NCBI RefSeq assembly: GCF_019145435.1
Contig: NZ_JAHSTS010000002.1
Coordinates: 2,142,001 to 2,206,000 of the forward strand
Source: Pseudomonas ekonensis
GTDB lineage: Bacteria; Pseudomonadota; Gammaproteobacteria; Pseudomonadales; Pseudomonadaceae
Direction of reading: 5' to 3'
DNA length: 64,000 nt
Shown: positions 18,112 to 30,484 of the stretch, in pieces
Layout of the letters: every line of letters starts with the position of its first letter
How positions within the stretch are numbered: position 1 is the stretch's first letter
The notes under the pieces: generated by a model
Told to the model about the DNA's origin: nothing
Database searches by the model: none
What the model saw: the letters and a program-made list of their open reading frames with translations, nothing else
Translations under genes and position numbers: made by a program

Positions 18112-21100
18112 GACGACACTCCTCCGGTTTCCGGCGCGGGCTTGTCCGCCGCCGGTGCGGCGTCGGCGCGCTTGGGCGGCAGCGGGGCGAAATAGCCCAC
18201 CACCAGCAGCAATACGCCGACGCCAATGAACGAGACGATCCGGGCCAGTCCGCCACGGTTGCTCAATTCGACGAAAATCAGTTTGGCCACCACCAGCGCG
18301 ATCAGCGCCGCGCCGATCAGCCACACCTCGCGGCGATGGCGCAGGTGCCCGCCGATCATCAGCCCCAGCGCCATCAGCGTCCAGACGATGGACAGCCCCG
18401 CCTGCACCAGCATCGATTCGAGCAGCAGATCCAGCTCGAACGGAATCCCGGCCCAATGGTGGGCGGCGCGGGTCACCAGCGCCGTGCCGAAGGCGAACAG
18501 CGACACCCCGGCGACCGCCTGCGCGGCGAGGCTGGCGTAATCCTCGCGGATCGCCAGTTGCCCGACCGCGCTGCGCGACCAGACGTTGACGCCGAACAGC
18601 GCAAACAGCAGGCCCAGCTCCAGCGGGTTGAGCAGCGGCACGTAAGGCAGCGGCTCGGCGTTGCCGTCGCTCACCCCGTTGGCCAGCCAGAACCAGCCGA
18701 GCATCAGCGCCGCCAACGGTGCCGCCGCATACACGCGGTACTCGCGGGGGAACGCCGCCACCGGCCACGACCAGTCGCGCGGGGCCGCCATCAGCAGCAG
18801 GTACAGGCTCGGCAGGATCGCCCAGCCCAGCCAGCGCCAGGCGTTGTATTGCTCGGACAACAGCAGCAGACCGTAACGCAGCTCCAGCGCCAGCACGCCG
18901 ATCAACAGCCAGCAGCCCAGCACATGGGCCGTGCTCAGGGCCCGGGCCGGCAGGCTCGGCGCCAGGCGCCGCAGGCTGAAGAAATGCACGACGAACACCA
19001 GCGCCCAGGCCAGCCAGCCGAACTCCGCCGCCGGGTGGTAGCGCGAATGCCAGGCCGCGAGCAGCACCAGGGCCGCCGCCGGCGTCAGCAAGGTGCAGAC
19101 CCGCCCCAGCGCCGGCCATTTCAGCCGCGATGCCAGCAACGTCCACACACCGACGCTCAGTGCCGCCACCACCAATAGCAGCGTGGCCTGCAGTGGCAAC
19201 GGCGCAAAGCGCAGCACTTCGCTGACCCATGCCAATGCCCACCAGGCGGCGCCCCACACCAGCAGCACCTCGGACAGACGGTGCAGGCTCAAGCGGTCGA
19301 ACGCCGAGGCGTGATTGCCCAGTTTCAGGCGCCAGGCGCCGACCAGCGCGGCCACGCCCAGCACCAGCGGCGTCCAGAAGCCGCCATGGGCCAGCGGCTT
19401 GAGGCCTTCGCCGGACAGCGGCCCGAGCCACTGAGGGCCGGCCAGCAGGAACGCCGCCCCGCCGATCACCTGCAACAGCAGGCCGAACACGAAACTCACC
19501 GGCTGGCGCAGGTACAGGCTCAGCCAGATGATCAGCAGGCCGCTGGCCGCCCACACCGCGCTCGCCGTCTGCCACGGCAGGACGAACAGCACCGCCAGGT
19601 TGATCAGCACCAGCCCCGCCAGCAGCACCACCGACAGGCCCTGGAGCAGACGCACGTCGCTGCGCACCATGTCGTCCCGGGCCGCCAGCAGCATGCCGGC
19701 GATCAGCGCCAGCCCGATCAGCGAGGCACCGAGCAGCCCGCTCCAGCCGGCGCTGAACACCGCCGCCGAATCGTCCCCGGCCCCTTGCAGGCGCAGCAGG
19801 AACAGCGCGCCGCCCAGCAGTTGCACGGCGAACGCGGTGAACAGGAACGTGCGCGATTGCAGGCGCAGGCCGACGAACAGCGTCGCCAGCCCGGCCAGCG
19901 CCCAGCTGATCGCCGTGCCGTGGGCGAGGAAGAACAGCGGCGCCAACAGATAGAGGAACGTCAGGCCCAGACACGCCAGCACCGGCAGACCGTAGCGTTC
20001 CCACGGCTGCGTCTGCGGCGCCGGGGACTGGCGCAATTGATGGAAACTGAACAGCAGCGCCAGGCCGAGCATCAACGCCCCCAGCGGCGCGCCGTCGAGC
20101 AGGCTGGCCTCGCCGGCACGCAGGCCGCTGAGGAACGCCAGCGCCGAACCCAGTTGCAGCAACAGCGCAAAGCCCCGGGCCAGCAACCGCTGCTGGCGCA
20201 GGCCCAGCCAGAAGATCCCCGCGCCTTCCACCGCCCAGGCGGCGGACGTCCAGCGCGCATCCAGCCCCAACGGAATCGCCAGGCTGGCGAAGATCACGCC
20301 CAAGGCCAGGCAGGTTTCCCCGAGCAGCAGCGCCCGACCGCCCATCAATGCGCGGGCCAGCAGCAGGTAGATCAGGCCCAGCGCCAGGGCGCTGAACGCA
20401 GCGGCGAATTCCAGGTGCTGCACCAGCGCCAGCTGCAGCCCGAAGCCCACCAAGGGCGGGCCGAACAGCATCGTGCCGTCGACGTAGTCGCCCTTGCGCG
20501 CCGACCAGTGCAGCAGCGCCGCGCGGTCGCCGTCCGCCGGGGCGTCCGGCAGATCCAGCAGTTTGCGCCGGGCGAACAGCAGGCCGATGGCCAGGTACAT
20601 CAGGAAGAACAGCACCAGGAACGGCTCGGTGCTCCACAGCAGCTCCGGCGTGTACGACCGGGCACCCCAGGCGAAACCGATGCCGAAGGTGCCGACGAAG
20701 CCGATCAGGTTGAGCAGGCGCCAGGCCTTGAACCAGGCGATGGCGAGGATGCCGGCGTTGAGCAGGGCGAAATAGCTGAACAGCGCGACGTGGTTGCCGG
20801 CACCGGTGGAGGTGAGGATCGGCGCGGCGAACCCGCCGAGCGCCGCCACGGCGGCCAGGGCCAACGCATCCTGGGTGATCGCCAGGATCGCGGAAAACAC
20901 GGTGACCGCCACCAGCAGGCCCAACGCGGCGGACGGATCGAGCAACGGATGCAGGCGCATCGCCGCGAACACCGTCAGGTACAGCACCGCGATCCCGGTG
21001 CCTTGCAGCATCAGCGCATAGCCGCTGTTGCGACGCCGCAGCCACCAGCCCAGCGCCAGCAAGCCCAGGGCCGACGCCGCGACCCCGGCGTAACGCAGCT

Positions 21101-21725
21101 CCACCGGCACCACCACGCCTTCGGTGGCGTAGCGCAGCAGGAACGCCAGACCGAAGAACAGCAGCACCACACCGACCCGCAGCACGGTGTTGCCGCCGAA
21201 CAGCCAGTTGCGGGCGGCGCCGATGGCGCGCTCGATCAGGTTCGGCCCGCGGGGCTCGGCAGGGGCTGGCGGCTCGGACGGGGCGGCTTCGGCGCGCCAG
21301 GCGTCCTGCGCCAGCGCCGGGCTGGCCGGACGGGCGACGGAAACGGGCTCCAGTTCGGGCGGCAGTTCCCAGACCAGTTCGGGCGCCGGCCGGGGCTCGG
21401 ATTGAGGCTCAGGTTGAAGTGCTGACGCAGCCTGCGCCACAGCGACCGGTTGCGCAGCGGCCTCATCGTCCGGGGCTTCGCTGAAGGAGGGCGCGGTCTG
21501 GGCCGGAGCGCCCTCCAGCCGGAACAGCCGCTGCTCCACGGCTTGCAACGCCGCGTTGGCCTGTTCAAGTTGCCGCTGCTGCTGCGCCGTCTGCGCGCCG
21601 AGCCGGGCGATGCGGATCGCCTGGCCGATCCCCAGCCCCAGCAGCGCGCCCAGCAGCGCGTCGCTGAACGACTCGTCGGCCAGCCAGCCGAGCACCAGCC
21701 CGATCAACATGAACATCCATTGCAT
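18108..21725 (-). CDS. DUF2339 large polytopic membrane protein
   Basis: A 1205-residue protein. It starts with a short membrane segment (MFMLIGLVLGWLADESF), then a cytoplasmic coiled/low-complexity part rich in Pro, Ala and Glu (about residues 50-160), then from GPNLIERAIGAARNWLFGGN a continuous series of roughly 25-30 hydrophobic helices, as in DUF2339 proteins. RVGVVLLFFGLAFLLRYATE is the family's most recognisable stretch. No catalytic motif is visible. It is coupled to the DUF3999 gene by a TTGA overlap. Function is unknown; transport or envelope sensing are guesses. Confidence 0.88.
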   Translation of the reverse strand: MQWMFMLIGLVLGWLADESFSDALLGALLGLGIGQAIRIARLGAQTAQQQRQLEQANAALQAVEQRLFRLEGAPAQTAPSFSEAPDDEAAAQPVAVAQAASALQPEPQSEPRPAPELVWELPPELEPVSVARPASPALAQDAWRAEAAPSEPPAPAEPRGPNLIERAIGAARNWLFGGNTVLRVGVVLLFFGLAFLLRYATEGVVVPVELRYAGVAASALGLLALGWWLRRRNSGYALMLQGTGIAVLYLTVFAAMRLHPLLDPSAALGLLVAVTVFSAILAITQDALALAAVAALGGFAAPILTSTGAGNHVALFSYFALLNAGILAIAWFKAWRLLNLIGFVGTFGIGFAWGARSYTPELLWSTEPFLVLFFLMYLAIGLLFARRKLLDLPDAPADGDRAALLHWSARKGDYVDGTMLFGPPLVGFGLQLALVQHLEFAAAFSALALGLIYLLLARALMGGRALLLGETCLALGVIFASLAIPLGLDARWTSAAWAVEGAGIFWLGLRQQRLLARGFALLLQLGSALAFLSGLRAGEASLLDGAPLGALMLGLALLFSFHQLRQSPAPQTQPWERYGLPVLACLGLTFLYLLAPLFFLAHGTAISWALAGLATLFVGLRLQSRTFLFTAFAVQLLGGALFLLRLQGAGDDSAAVFSAGWSGLLGASLIGLALIAGMLLAARDDMVRSDVRLLQGLSVVLLAGLVLINLAVLFVLPWQTASAVWAASGLLIIWLSLYLRQPVSFVFGLLLQVIGGAAFLLAGPQWLGPLSGEGLKPLAHGGFWTPLVLGVAALVGAWRLKLGNHASAFDRLSLHRLSEVLLVWGAAWWALAWVSEVLRFAPLPLQATLLLVVAALSVGVWTLLASRLKWPALGRVCTLLTPAAALVLLAAWHSRYHPAAEFGWLAWALVFVVHFFSLRRLAPSLPARALSTAHVLGCWLLIGVLALELRYGLLLLSEQYNAWRWLGWAILPSLYLLLMAAPRDWSWPVAAFPREYRVYAAAPLAALMLGWFWLANGVSDGNAEPLPYVPLLNPLELGLLFALFGVNVWSRSAVGQLAIREDYASLAAQAVAGVSLFAFGTALVTRAAHHWAGIPFELDLLLESMLVQAGLSIVWTLMALGLMIGGHLRHRREVWLIGAALIALVVAKLIFVELSNRGGLARIVSFIGVGVLLLVVGYFAPLPPKRADAAPAADKPAPETGGVSS

Positions 21726-21913
21726 GGTCGATATCCCTAAGCGGCCCCGGCACGGGGCGAATGCGGCAGTCCAGTCAGTCTAGGCAGCCATTCACTCCCT
21801 GCAGGTGCTTTTCATGCGGGAGCGGCAAGACCTGAGACTGCCGTTGAAACGGCGCCCAGTATATCGATCCGGTCCAGCGAACGCCGGGCCTTGCGCACAA
21901 TTCCCGCGAAAAG

Positions 21914-24364
21914 CTACTCCAGCGCTTTCCAGATGTCCGTGGCGTATTCGCGGATGGTGCGGTCGGACGAGAACCAGCCCATCCGCGCCGTGTTCAGCAC
22001 CGCCGAGCGCCACCAGTTGTCGGCGTCGTGCCAGAGCGCCTCGACCCGCCGCTGCGCTTCCCAGTACGCGTCGAAGTCGGCGCAGACCAGGAAGCGGTCG
22101 TAGTCCACCAGCGAATCGATCAGCCCGGTGTACCGCGAGGTGTCGTCCGGCGAGAACACCCCGCCGCGGATCGCCTGCAGCACATCGTTCAGGCGGTGGG
22201 ACGCGGCGATGTCCGGCACCGCGCTGAACTCGTGGTTCTGCTTGCGCGCCTCGACCTGCTGGGCGCTCAGGCCGAAGATGAACATGTGCTCGGCGCCGAT
22301 GCGCTCGCACATTTCCACGTTGGCGCCGTCGAGGGTGCCGATGGTCAGCGCGCCGTTGAGGCCGAACTTCATGTTGCTGGTGCCCGAGGCTTCGAAGCCG
22401 GCGGTGGAGATCTGCTCCGACAGGTCCGCCGCCGGGATGATGCTCTCCGCCAGGCTGACGTTGTAGTTGGGCAGGAACACCACTTTCAGCAGGCCGCGCA
22501 CGGTCGGGTCGTTGTTCACCACCCGGGCGATGTCGTTGGTCAACTTGATGATCAGCTTGGCCTGGTGGTAGCTGGCCGCGGCCTTGCCGGCGAAGATCTT
22601 CACCCGCGGCACCCAGTCGACCTCAGGTTCGGCGCGGATCGCCTGGTACAGCGCGACGGTGTGCATCAGGTTGAGCAACTGGCGCTTGTACTCGTGGATC
22701 CGCTTGACCTGCACGTCGAACATCGCCGCCGGGTTCACCGCAACCCCCAGCCGCTCATGGATCAGGTAGGCCAGGGCTTTCTTGCTGTGCAGCCGCTGCT
22801 CGGCGAAGGCCTTGCGGAACGCGGCCTTCTCGGCGAACGGCTCAAGGTCGAGCAGGCGCTCCTCGGGGTTGTCCAGCACCTGCGGACCGAGGGCGTCGAC
22901 CAGCATCGAGGTCAGCTCCGGGTTGGCCTGGTACAGCCAGCGGCGGAAGGTGATGCCGTTGGTCTTGTTGTTGATCCGTTGCGGATACAGCTTGTGCAGC
23001 TCGGCGAACACCGTCTTGCGCATCAGTTGGGTGTGCAGCCCGGATACGCCGTTGACGCTGTGGGAGCCGAGGAACGCCAGGTTGCCCATGCGCACCCGCC
23101 GGCCGTTGTCTTCCTCGATCAGCGACACCGCCCGCAGCACGTCGAAGTCGTGGATGCCCTTGGCCCGGATCGAGTCGATGTGCTGGGCGTTGATCAGGTA
23201 GATGATCTGCATGTGCCGGGGCAGCATGCGCTCCATCAGGCCCACCGGCCAGGTCTCCAGCGCTTCGGGCAGCAGCGTGTGATTGGTGTACGACAGGGTC
23301 TCGACCGTGACTTGCCACGCCGCGTCCCACGCCACGTCGTAGACGTCCACCAGCAGGCGCATCAGCTCGGCGACGGCGATCGAGGGGTGGGTGTCGTTGA
23401 GCTGGATCGACGCGTGATCGCCGAGCGTCAGCACCGAGGTGTGCATGTTGCGGTGGCGCCGCAGCAGGTCCTGCAGCGAAGCGGTGACGAAAAAGTATTC
23501 CTGGCGCAGGCGCAGTTCCTGCCCCGCTTCGGTGCTGTCGGCCGGGTAAAGCACCCGGGAGATGCTTTCGGCCCGGGCCACTTCGGCCACCGCGCCCAGG
23601 TGGTCGCCGGCGTTGAAGCGCTCCAGGTGCAGGTCTTCCATCGCCCGCGCCCGCCACAGGCGCAGGGTGTTGACGCTGGCCCCGCGCCAGCCGACCACCG
23701 GGGTGTCGTAGGCGATGGCCCGCACGGTTTCCGACGGCGACCAGACCTGCTTGGCCTTGCCGTTCGCGTCGGTGACCGTGGCCACGCTGCCGCCGAAGCC
23801 GATGGAGTAGACGACCTCCGGCCGCTCGAACTCCCACGGGTTGCCGAAATCCAGCCAGTGCTCGGTCTGCTCCTGCTGCCAGCCGTCGACGATGGCCTGG
23901 CGGAACAGGCCGTGCTCGTAGCGGATGCCGTAGCCGTGGCCGGCGATGCCCAGGGTCGACATGCTCTCCATGAAGCACGCCGCCAGCCGCCCGAGGCCGC
24001 CGTTGCCCAGCGCCGCGTCGGGCTCCAGGATGCGGATGCGCTCCAGGTCCACGCCCAGTTCGGTGAGCGCCTCGCGGGCCACGTCGAGCAGGCCGAGGTT
24101 GCTCAGGCTGTCGTACAGCAGGCGGCCGATGAGGAATTCCAGCGAGAGGTAGTACACCCGCTTCTGGCCCTTGCGGTAGATCTGCCGGGTGTGGTCCATC
24201 CAGTGCTCGACCATGTGATCGCGCGCCGCCAGGGCGATGGCTTCGAACCAGTCGTGGTCGAAGGCGTGATCCGGGTCTTTGCCCACCGCATAGGTGAGTT
24301 TGGTCAGGACGGCGTCGCGGAATGCGGCCACTTCAGCTTCGCGAACTAGCGGTTCTTGAGTCAT
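21914..24364 (-). CDS. glgP: Glycogen/alpha-glucan phosphorylase
   Basis: An 816-residue GT35 phosphorylase that releases glucose 1-phosphate from storage alpha-glucans. Landmarks are NGGLGRLAACFMESM, GYGIRYEHGLFRQ, VKRIHEYKRQLLN and the pyridoxal-phosphate region EASGTSNMKFGLNGALTIGTLDGANVE, with the PLP lysine in SNMKFG. Length is as in E. coli GlgP. It stands alone here; the other glycogen genes are not in the window. The 188 bases towards the DUF2339 gene and the 244 bases before its start hold no further gene. Confidence 0.97.
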   Translation of the reverse strand: MTQEPLVREAEVAAFRDAVLTKLTYAVGKDPDHAFDHDWFEAIALAARDHMVEHWMDHTRQIYRKGQKRVYYLSLEFLIGRLLYDSLSNLGLLDVAREALTELGVDLERIRILEPDAALGNGGLGRLAACFMESMSTLGIAGHGYGIRYEHGLFRQAIVDGWQQEQTEHWLDFGNPWEFERPEVVYSIGFGGSVATVTDANGKAKQVWSPSETVRAIAYDTPVVGWRGASVNTLRLWRARAMEDLHLERFNAGDHLGAVAEVARAESISRVLYPADSTEAGQELRLRQEYFFVTASLQDLLRRHRNMHTSVLTLGDHASIQLNDTHPSIAVAELMRLLVDVYDVAWDAAWQVTVETLSYTNHTLLPEALETWPVGLMERMLPRHMQIIYLINAQHIDSIRAKGIHDFDVLRAVSLIEEDNGRRVRMGNLAFLGSHSVNGVSGLHTQLMRKTVFAELHKLYPQRINNKTNGITFRRWLYQANPELTSMLVDALGPQVLDNPEERLLDLEPFAEKAAFRKAFAEQRLHSKKALAYLIHERLGVAVNPAAMFDVQVKRIHEYKRQLLNLMHTVALYQAIRAEPEVDWVPRVKIFAGKAAASYHQAKLIIKLTNDIARVVNNDPTVRGLLKVVFLPNYNVSLAESIIPAADLSEQISTAGFEASGTSNMKFGLNGALTIGTLDGANVEMCERIGAEHMFIFGLSAQQVEARKQNHEFSAVPDIAASHRLNDVLQAIRGGVFSPDDTSRYTGLIDSLVDYDRFLVCADFDAYWEAQRRVEALWHDADNWWRSAVLNTARMGWFSSDRTIREYATDIWKALE

Positions 24365-24608
24365 CGATAGGACCTCGGGCGAGCGGGGAATGGTCAGAGC
24401 CTAGTCGGTCTGACCGACGGCGGCGGCTCTGGTTCGGCTGTTTTTCCGGTGCTGGCAATCGTCGAACGCGCGACACATCCGATGCAGGGGCCGTGCCGAA
24501 CCGCTGCGGACCGTGCGTTGCCCGATAAAAAACCGGCGAAAGGTTGTTCAAAAATCCACCGCTCCCGGTATGATCGCGCGCCCTGATGCCTACGCCTGGT
24601 AAACACCG

Positions 24609-25046
24609 ATGATGAAGCCCAACCTGATCGCCGCCGCCGAGATCGACCGTCTCGAGACTTGGGCCAAATACTCGGCGCCGATGTGCGGCTCCTGCGTGTC
24701 GAGCTGCTGCACGCTGCCGGTCGAGGTCAAGATCAAGGACCTGGTGCGCATCGGCGTGGTCGACGAGTTCGAGCTGGGCGAACCGCCGAAGAACATCGCC
24801 AAGCGCCTGCAGAAGGAAGGGCTGGTCGAGCGCTTCAACCAGAAGTCGGGGATCTTCACCCTCCAGCGCATGAGCAACAACGACTGCTATTACCTGGATC
24901 GTAAGAGCCGGCTGTGCACCATTTATGACAAGCGCCCGGACACCTGCCGCAACCACCCCAAGATCGGCCCGCGCCCGGGGTACTGCGCGTACAAGCCCAA
25001 GGAAGTGGAGCGCGAGCGGCAGTCGCGCAACATCGAACGCTTCTGA
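24609..25046 (+). CDS. YkgJ-family cysteine cluster protein
   Basis: A 145-residue protein of the YkgJ/zinc-or-iron-binding CxxCxxxCC family (UPF0153/DUF3109-type). The cysteines are MCGSCVSSCCTLPVEV near the start and NDCYYLDRKSRLCTIYDKRPDTCRNHP, with a late Cys in PGYCAYKP. The spacing suggests a metal or Fe-S site. The function is not known; in Pseudomonas it is regularly found beside typA. Two adjacent ATGs (24609, 24612) make the exact start uncertain by one codon. Confidence 0.9.
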   Translation: MMKPNLIAAAEIDRLETWAKYSAPMCGSCVSSCCTLPVEVKIKDLVRIGVVDEFELGEPPKNIAKRLQKEGLVERFNQKSGIFTLQRMSNNDCYYLDRKSRLCTIYDKRPDTCRNHPKIGPRPGYCAYKPKEVERERQSRNIERF

Positions 25047-25069
25047 TTCTGCAGCGGCTGATCGGCCGC

Positions 25070-25163
25070 CATCGCCAGCAGGCCGGCTCCCGCAGGATTT
25101 GCGGTGGCCTGCCATTTCCGCGAACACCGCCGAACCCTGTGGGAGCTGGCTTGCCAGCGATGG
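25070..25163. repeat. REP doublet
   Basis: Arms 25070-25096 (diverged, CATCGCCAGCAGGCCGGCTC) and 25135-25163 (CCTGTGGGAGCTGGCTTGCC) in inverted orientation, just behind the YkgJ-like gene and ahead of the shared terminator. Confidence 0.78.
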
Positions 25164-25199
25164 GGCCGGTACAAACACCGCACAAATTCCAAACAAACA

Positions 25200-25233
25200 A
25201 AAACGCCCCCGGCCTTTCGACCGGGGGCGTTTT
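25200..25233. terminator. Bidirectional rho-independent terminator
   Basis: AAAACGCCCCCGG-CCTTTCGA-CCGGGGGCGTTTT: a strong GC stem with an A run on one side and a T run on the other, so it can stop transcription from the YkgJ-like gene (+) and from typA (-), whose coding region ends at 25256. Confidence 0.93.
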
Positions 25234-25255
25234 CGTTTCAGCTCAGGCTAGATGA

Positions 25256-27076
<1,821 letters not shown>

Positions 27077-27215
27077 GTGTGTATCTCGATCAGAGGATTC
27101 GGTGTGCTGACAAGTCATGGCAGCGATTGACAGTAGTGTCCGGCATGGCCGTTACAGCTTGACGGCGGTGTCGGGGGGCCGGTGACGCAGGCCACAGGCA
27201 AACAGCCCCGGGCAC

Positions 27216-28670
27216 TTAGCTCGGTCGATAAACGCGCACATTGGCATGCCCCTCACTGAGCAGATGGTGGGCATGCAGGCGACTCATCACGCCTTTGTCG
27301 CAATACAGCAGGTACTGGCGGGTTGGGTCCAGTTCCTTGAAACGAGCGTTCACCGCGTAGAACGGCATCGTCTGTACCTCTACGCCGGGAAGCTCCAGCG
27401 GCTCGTCCTCGGCGGCATCCGGGTGACGGATGTCGAGGACGATCTGGCCGGCCAGCGCTTCGCCGACTTCTTCGATCTGCAAGTCCTGGCCCAATTCGTC
27501 GATCACCCGATCGATCGGCACCAGCCTGGCGTTCTCGAGCGCACGCTCGAGCACCGCCATGTCGAATTCTTTCTCTTCGTGCTCGACCCGGTAACGCTTG
27601 GCGGCGGTCTTCGGGTTGACCGAAATGACCCCGCAGTATTCCGGCATGTGCCGGGCGAAGTCGCCGGTGCCGATGGCGTCGGCCGTGTCGATGATGTCCT
27701 GCTTGTGGCTGGCGATCAGCGGACGCAGGATCAGTTTCTCGGTGACGCAGTCGATCACCGACAGGTTCGGCAGGGTCTGGCTCGACACCTGGGAGATCGC
27801 CTCGCCGGTGACCAGCGCGTCGATGTGCAGGCGGTCGGCGATGCTCGACGCGGCCCGCACCATCATGCGCTTGAGCACCACGCCCATGTGGCTGTCGTCG
27901 ACCTTGCCGAGGATTTCGCCCAGCACTTCCTCGAACGGCACACTGACAAATAACACGCGTTGCGAGCTGCCGTACTTCTTCCAGATGAAATGCGCGACTT
28001 CCATCACGCCCAATTCGTGGGCACGGCCGCCCAGGTTGAAGAAGCAGAAGTGCCCCATCAGGCCGCGGCGCATGATCTGGTAGGCCGCCACGGTGGAGTC
28101 GAAGCCGCCGGACATCAGCACCAGAGTCTGCTCCAGGGCGCCGAGCGGGTAGCCGCCGATGCCGTTGTGCTGGCCGTGGATGACGAACAACCGTTGGTCG
28201 CGCACTTCGATGCGCACTTCGACTTCAGGCTTCTTCAGGTCGATCCCGGCGGCGCCGCACTGGCGGCGCAGCTGGCTGCCGACGTACTTCTCGACGTCGA
28301 TCGAGCTGAACGGGTGCTTGCCCGCGCGCTTGCAGCGCACCGAAAAGATCTTGCCGGCCAGCGCGTCGCCGTAGTGCTGCTTGCACTTCTCGACGATGTC
28401 GTCGAAGTCGCCCAGCGGGTACTCGTCGATCTGCAGGAAGTGCGCGATGCCCGGCATGCAGCTCAGGCGCTCGCCCATCTCCTTCAGGGCCTTCGGATCG
28501 GTGACGCGGGTTTCCAGCTCGAGGTTGTCCCACACGCCGTTCACCACCACGGCCGGATCCAGATCGCGGAGCACGGCACGGATGTTCTTGGCCAACTGGC
28601 GGATGAAACGCATCCGGACAGGGCGGCTCTTGATGGTGATCTCGGGGAAGACTTTTACGATTAGTTTCAT
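27216..28670 (-). CDS. thiI: tRNA 4-thiouridine synthase / thiazole sulfur carrier ThiI
   Basis: A 484-residue protein with THUMP domain (about 60-165), PP-loop AANH domain with [13 protein letters not shown], and a C-terminal rhodanese domain whose active cysteine is in [13 protein letters not shown]. The disulphide partner cysteine is seen in MPEYCGVIS. This is the long, E. coli-type ThiI that makes s4U8 in tRNA and feeds sulfur to thiazole synthesis. It sits in the conserved order typA-thiI-glnA, divergent from glnA. Confidence 0.96.
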   Translation of the reverse strand: MKLIVKVFPEITIKSRPVRMRFIRQLAKNIRAVLRDLDPAVVVNGVWDNLELETRVTDPKALKEMGERLSCMPGIAHFLQIDEYPLGDFDDIVEKCKQHYGDALAGKIFSVRCKRAGKHPFSSIDVEKYVGSQLRRQCGAAGIDLKKPEVEVRIEVRDQRLFVIHGQHNGIGGYPLGALEQTLVLMSGGFDSTVAAYQIMRRGLMGHFCFFNLGGRAHELGVMEVAHFIWKKYGSSQRVLFVSVPFEEVLGEILGKVDDSHMGVVLKRMMVRAASSIADRLHIDALVTGEAISQVSSQTLPNLSVIDCVTEKLILRPLIASHKQDIIDTADAIGTGDFARHMPEYCGVISVNPKTAAKRYRVEHEEKEFDMAVLERALENARLVPIDRVIDELGQDLQIEEVGEALAGQIVLDIRHPDAAEDEPLELPGVEVQTMPFYAVNARFKELDPTRQYLLYCDKGVMSRLHAHHLLSEGHANVRVYRPS

Positions 28671-28767
28671 GAAAACTGCGCGCGCAACGCCAGCCGGAAA
28701 AAGTGGGGCGCGGATTATAGCGGAAATTGCTCAAGGTTTAACCAGTTAATGTGCAGAAGGTTTTGCA

Positions 28768-28785
28768 TGCACCAAAACGGGTCGT
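28768..28785 (+). promoter_or_regulatory. Possible NtrC half-site upstream of glnA
   Basis: TGCACCAAAACGGGTCGT has one good half (TGCACC) of the NtrC consensus TGCACC-N5-GGTGCA and a poor second half. It is about 120 bases before the glnA sigma-54 element, a normal enhancer distance. A second TGCACC half-site follows near 28838. Confidence 0.4.
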
Positions 28786-28887
28786 TTTCGGATTCAAACG
28801 CTACATTAGAGGGCGGGATTTTCGCCGTTTCGGCGCCCTGCACCTTTATAAGCGTGAATTTGGGGCAAAAAACCCATGCTGGGGCAC

Positions 28888-28903
28888 TGGCATGCAATTT
28901 GCT
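28888..28903 (+). promoter_or_regulatory. Sigma-54 promoter of glnA
   Basis: TGGCATGCAATTTGCT matches TGGCAC-N5-TTGCA/T closely, with GG and GC ten bases apart. Transcription would start near 28914, leaving a leader of about 85 bases before the glnA ATG. NtrC-activated sigma-54 transcription of glnA is the rule in proteobacteria. Confidence 0.85.
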
Positions 28904-28998
28904 CCCTTGTGAGGCAGGTTGCCTTGGCAGAGTATTCGCGCCGGCATCACCAATACAGAAGGGCATCCACTACCGCCCTAAGCCACCCGGAGGACACT

Positions 28999-30405
28999 AT
29001 GTCGAAGTCGGTTCAACTCATCAAAGATCATGACGTCAAGTGGATTGATCTGCGCTTCACGGACACCAAAGGCACTCAGCACCACGTGACCATGCCGGCT
29101 CGCGATGCGCTGGAAGATGACTTCTTCGAAGTCGGCAAGATGTTCGACGGTTCCTCCATCGCCGGCTGGAAAGGCATCGAAGCCTCCGACATGATCCTGA
29201 TGCCGGACGACGAAACCGCCGTCCTGGATCCGTTCACCGAAGAGCCGACCCTGATCCTGGTGTGCGACATCATCGAACCTTCGACCATGCAAGGCTACGA
29301 CCGCGACCCGCGCGCCATCGCCCGCCGCGCCGAGGAATACCTGAAGTCCACCGGCATCGGCGACACCGTGTTCGCAGGCCCCGAGCCAGAGTTCTTCATC
29401 TTCGACGAAGTGAAGTTCAAGTCCGACATCTCCGGCTCGATGTTCAAGATCTACTCCGAGCAAGGCTCGTGGATGTCCGACCAGGACGTGGAAGGCGGCA
29501 ACAAAGGCCACCGTCCAGGCATCAAGGGCGGCTACTTCCCGGTTCCGCCGTTCGACCACGACCACGAAATCCGCACCGCAATGTGCAACGCCCTGGAAGA
29601 AATGGGCCAGACCGTCGAAGTCCACCACCACGAAGTGGCGACCGCCGGCCAGAACGAAATCGGTGTCAAGTTCAACACCCTGGTGAAAAAAGCTGACGAA
29701 GTTCAGACCCTGAAATACGTCGTGCACAACGTTGCCGACGCCTACGGCCGCACCGCGACCTTCATGCCGAAGCCGCTGTACGGCGACAACGGCTCGGGCA
29801 TGCACGTGCACATGTCCATCGCCAAAGACGGCAAGAACACCTTCGCCGGCGAAGGCTATGCCGGCCTGTCCGACACCGCCCTGTACTTCATCGGCGGCAT
29901 CATCAAGCACGGCAAGGCCCTGAACGGCTTCACCAACCCGGCCACCAACTCCTACAAGCGTCTGGTGCCAGGCTTCGAAGCCCCGGTGATGCTGGCCTAC
30001 TCGGCCCGCAACCGTTCCGCCTCGATCCGCATTCCTTACGTCAACAGCCCTCGCGGCCGTCGTATCGAAGCCCGTTTCCCGGATCCGGCCGCCAACCCGT
30101 ACCTGGCTTTCGCGGCACTGCTGATGGCCGGCCTGGACGGCATCCAGAACAAGATCCACCCAGGCGACGCCGCCGACAAGAACCTGTACGACCTGCCGCC
30201 TGAAGAGGCGAAAGAGATCCCGCAGGTGTGCGGCAGCCTGAAGGAAGCCCTGGAAGAGCTGGACAAGGGCCGCGCGTTCCTGACCAAGGGCGGCGTGTTC
30301 TCCGACGACTTCATCGACGCCTACATCGCGCTGAAGTCCGAAGAGGAAATCAAGGTGCGCACCTTCGTGCACCCACTGGAATATGAGCTGTACTACAGCT
30401 GCTGA
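28999..30405 (+). CDS. glnA: Glutamine synthetase type I
   Basis: The 468-residue enzyme that makes glutamine from glutamate and ammonia with ATP; a cytoplasmic dodecamer. The start ATG at 28999 has GGAGGA nine bases upstream and begins [20 protein letters not shown]. Active-site blocks include [11 protein letters not shown], the Glu-rich [13 protein letters not shown] and the glutamate flap region. Tyr397 in NLYDLPPEE is the adenylylation site used by GlnE. It lies upstream of ntrBC, separated by two DUF4124 genes, and is expected to be under NtrC control. Confidence 0.98.
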   Translation: MSKSVQLIKDHDVKWIDLRFTDTKGTQHHVTMPARDALEDDFFEVGKMFDGSSIAGWKGIEASDMILMPDDETAVLDPFTEEPTLILVCDIIEPSTMQGYDRDPRAIARRAEEYLKSTGIGDTVFAGPEPEFFIFDEVKFKSDISGSMFKIYSEQGSWMSDQDVEGGNKGHRPGIKGGYFPVPPFDHDHEIRTAMCNALEEMGQTVEVHHHEVATAGQNEIGVKFNTLVKKADEVQTLKYVVHNVADAYGRTATFMPKPLYGDNGSGMHVHMSIAKDGKNTFAGEGYAGLSDTALYFIGGIIKHGKALNGFTNPATNSYKRLVPGFEAPVMLAYSARNRSASIRIPYVNSPRGRRIEARFPDPAANPYLAFAALLMAGLDGIQNKIHPGDAADKNLYDLPPEEAKEIPQVCGSLKEALEELDKGRAFLTKGGVFSDDFIDAYIALKSEEEIKVRTFVHPLEYELYYSC

Positions 30406-30442
30406 TCCGGTGGCGCCGCCCCGCGCGGCGCGACACAAGAGA

Positions 30443-30466
30443 GGCCTCCTTCGGGAGGCCTTTTTT
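30443..30466 (+). terminator. Rho-independent terminator of glnA
   Basis: GGCCTCC-TTCG-GGAGGCC followed by TTTTTT: a seven-base-pair stem with a UUCG tetraloop, 37 bases after the glnA stop. Confidence 0.95.
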
Positions 30467-30484
30467 GTTGCCCCGACGACACCC

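Noticed and set aside
16747..21045. A 1432-codon open frame on the minus strand
   Set aside because: Only its last 454 codons are a real gene (DUF3999). The rest is an Arg/Ala/Gly-rich shadow of the DUF2339 gene in another frame.
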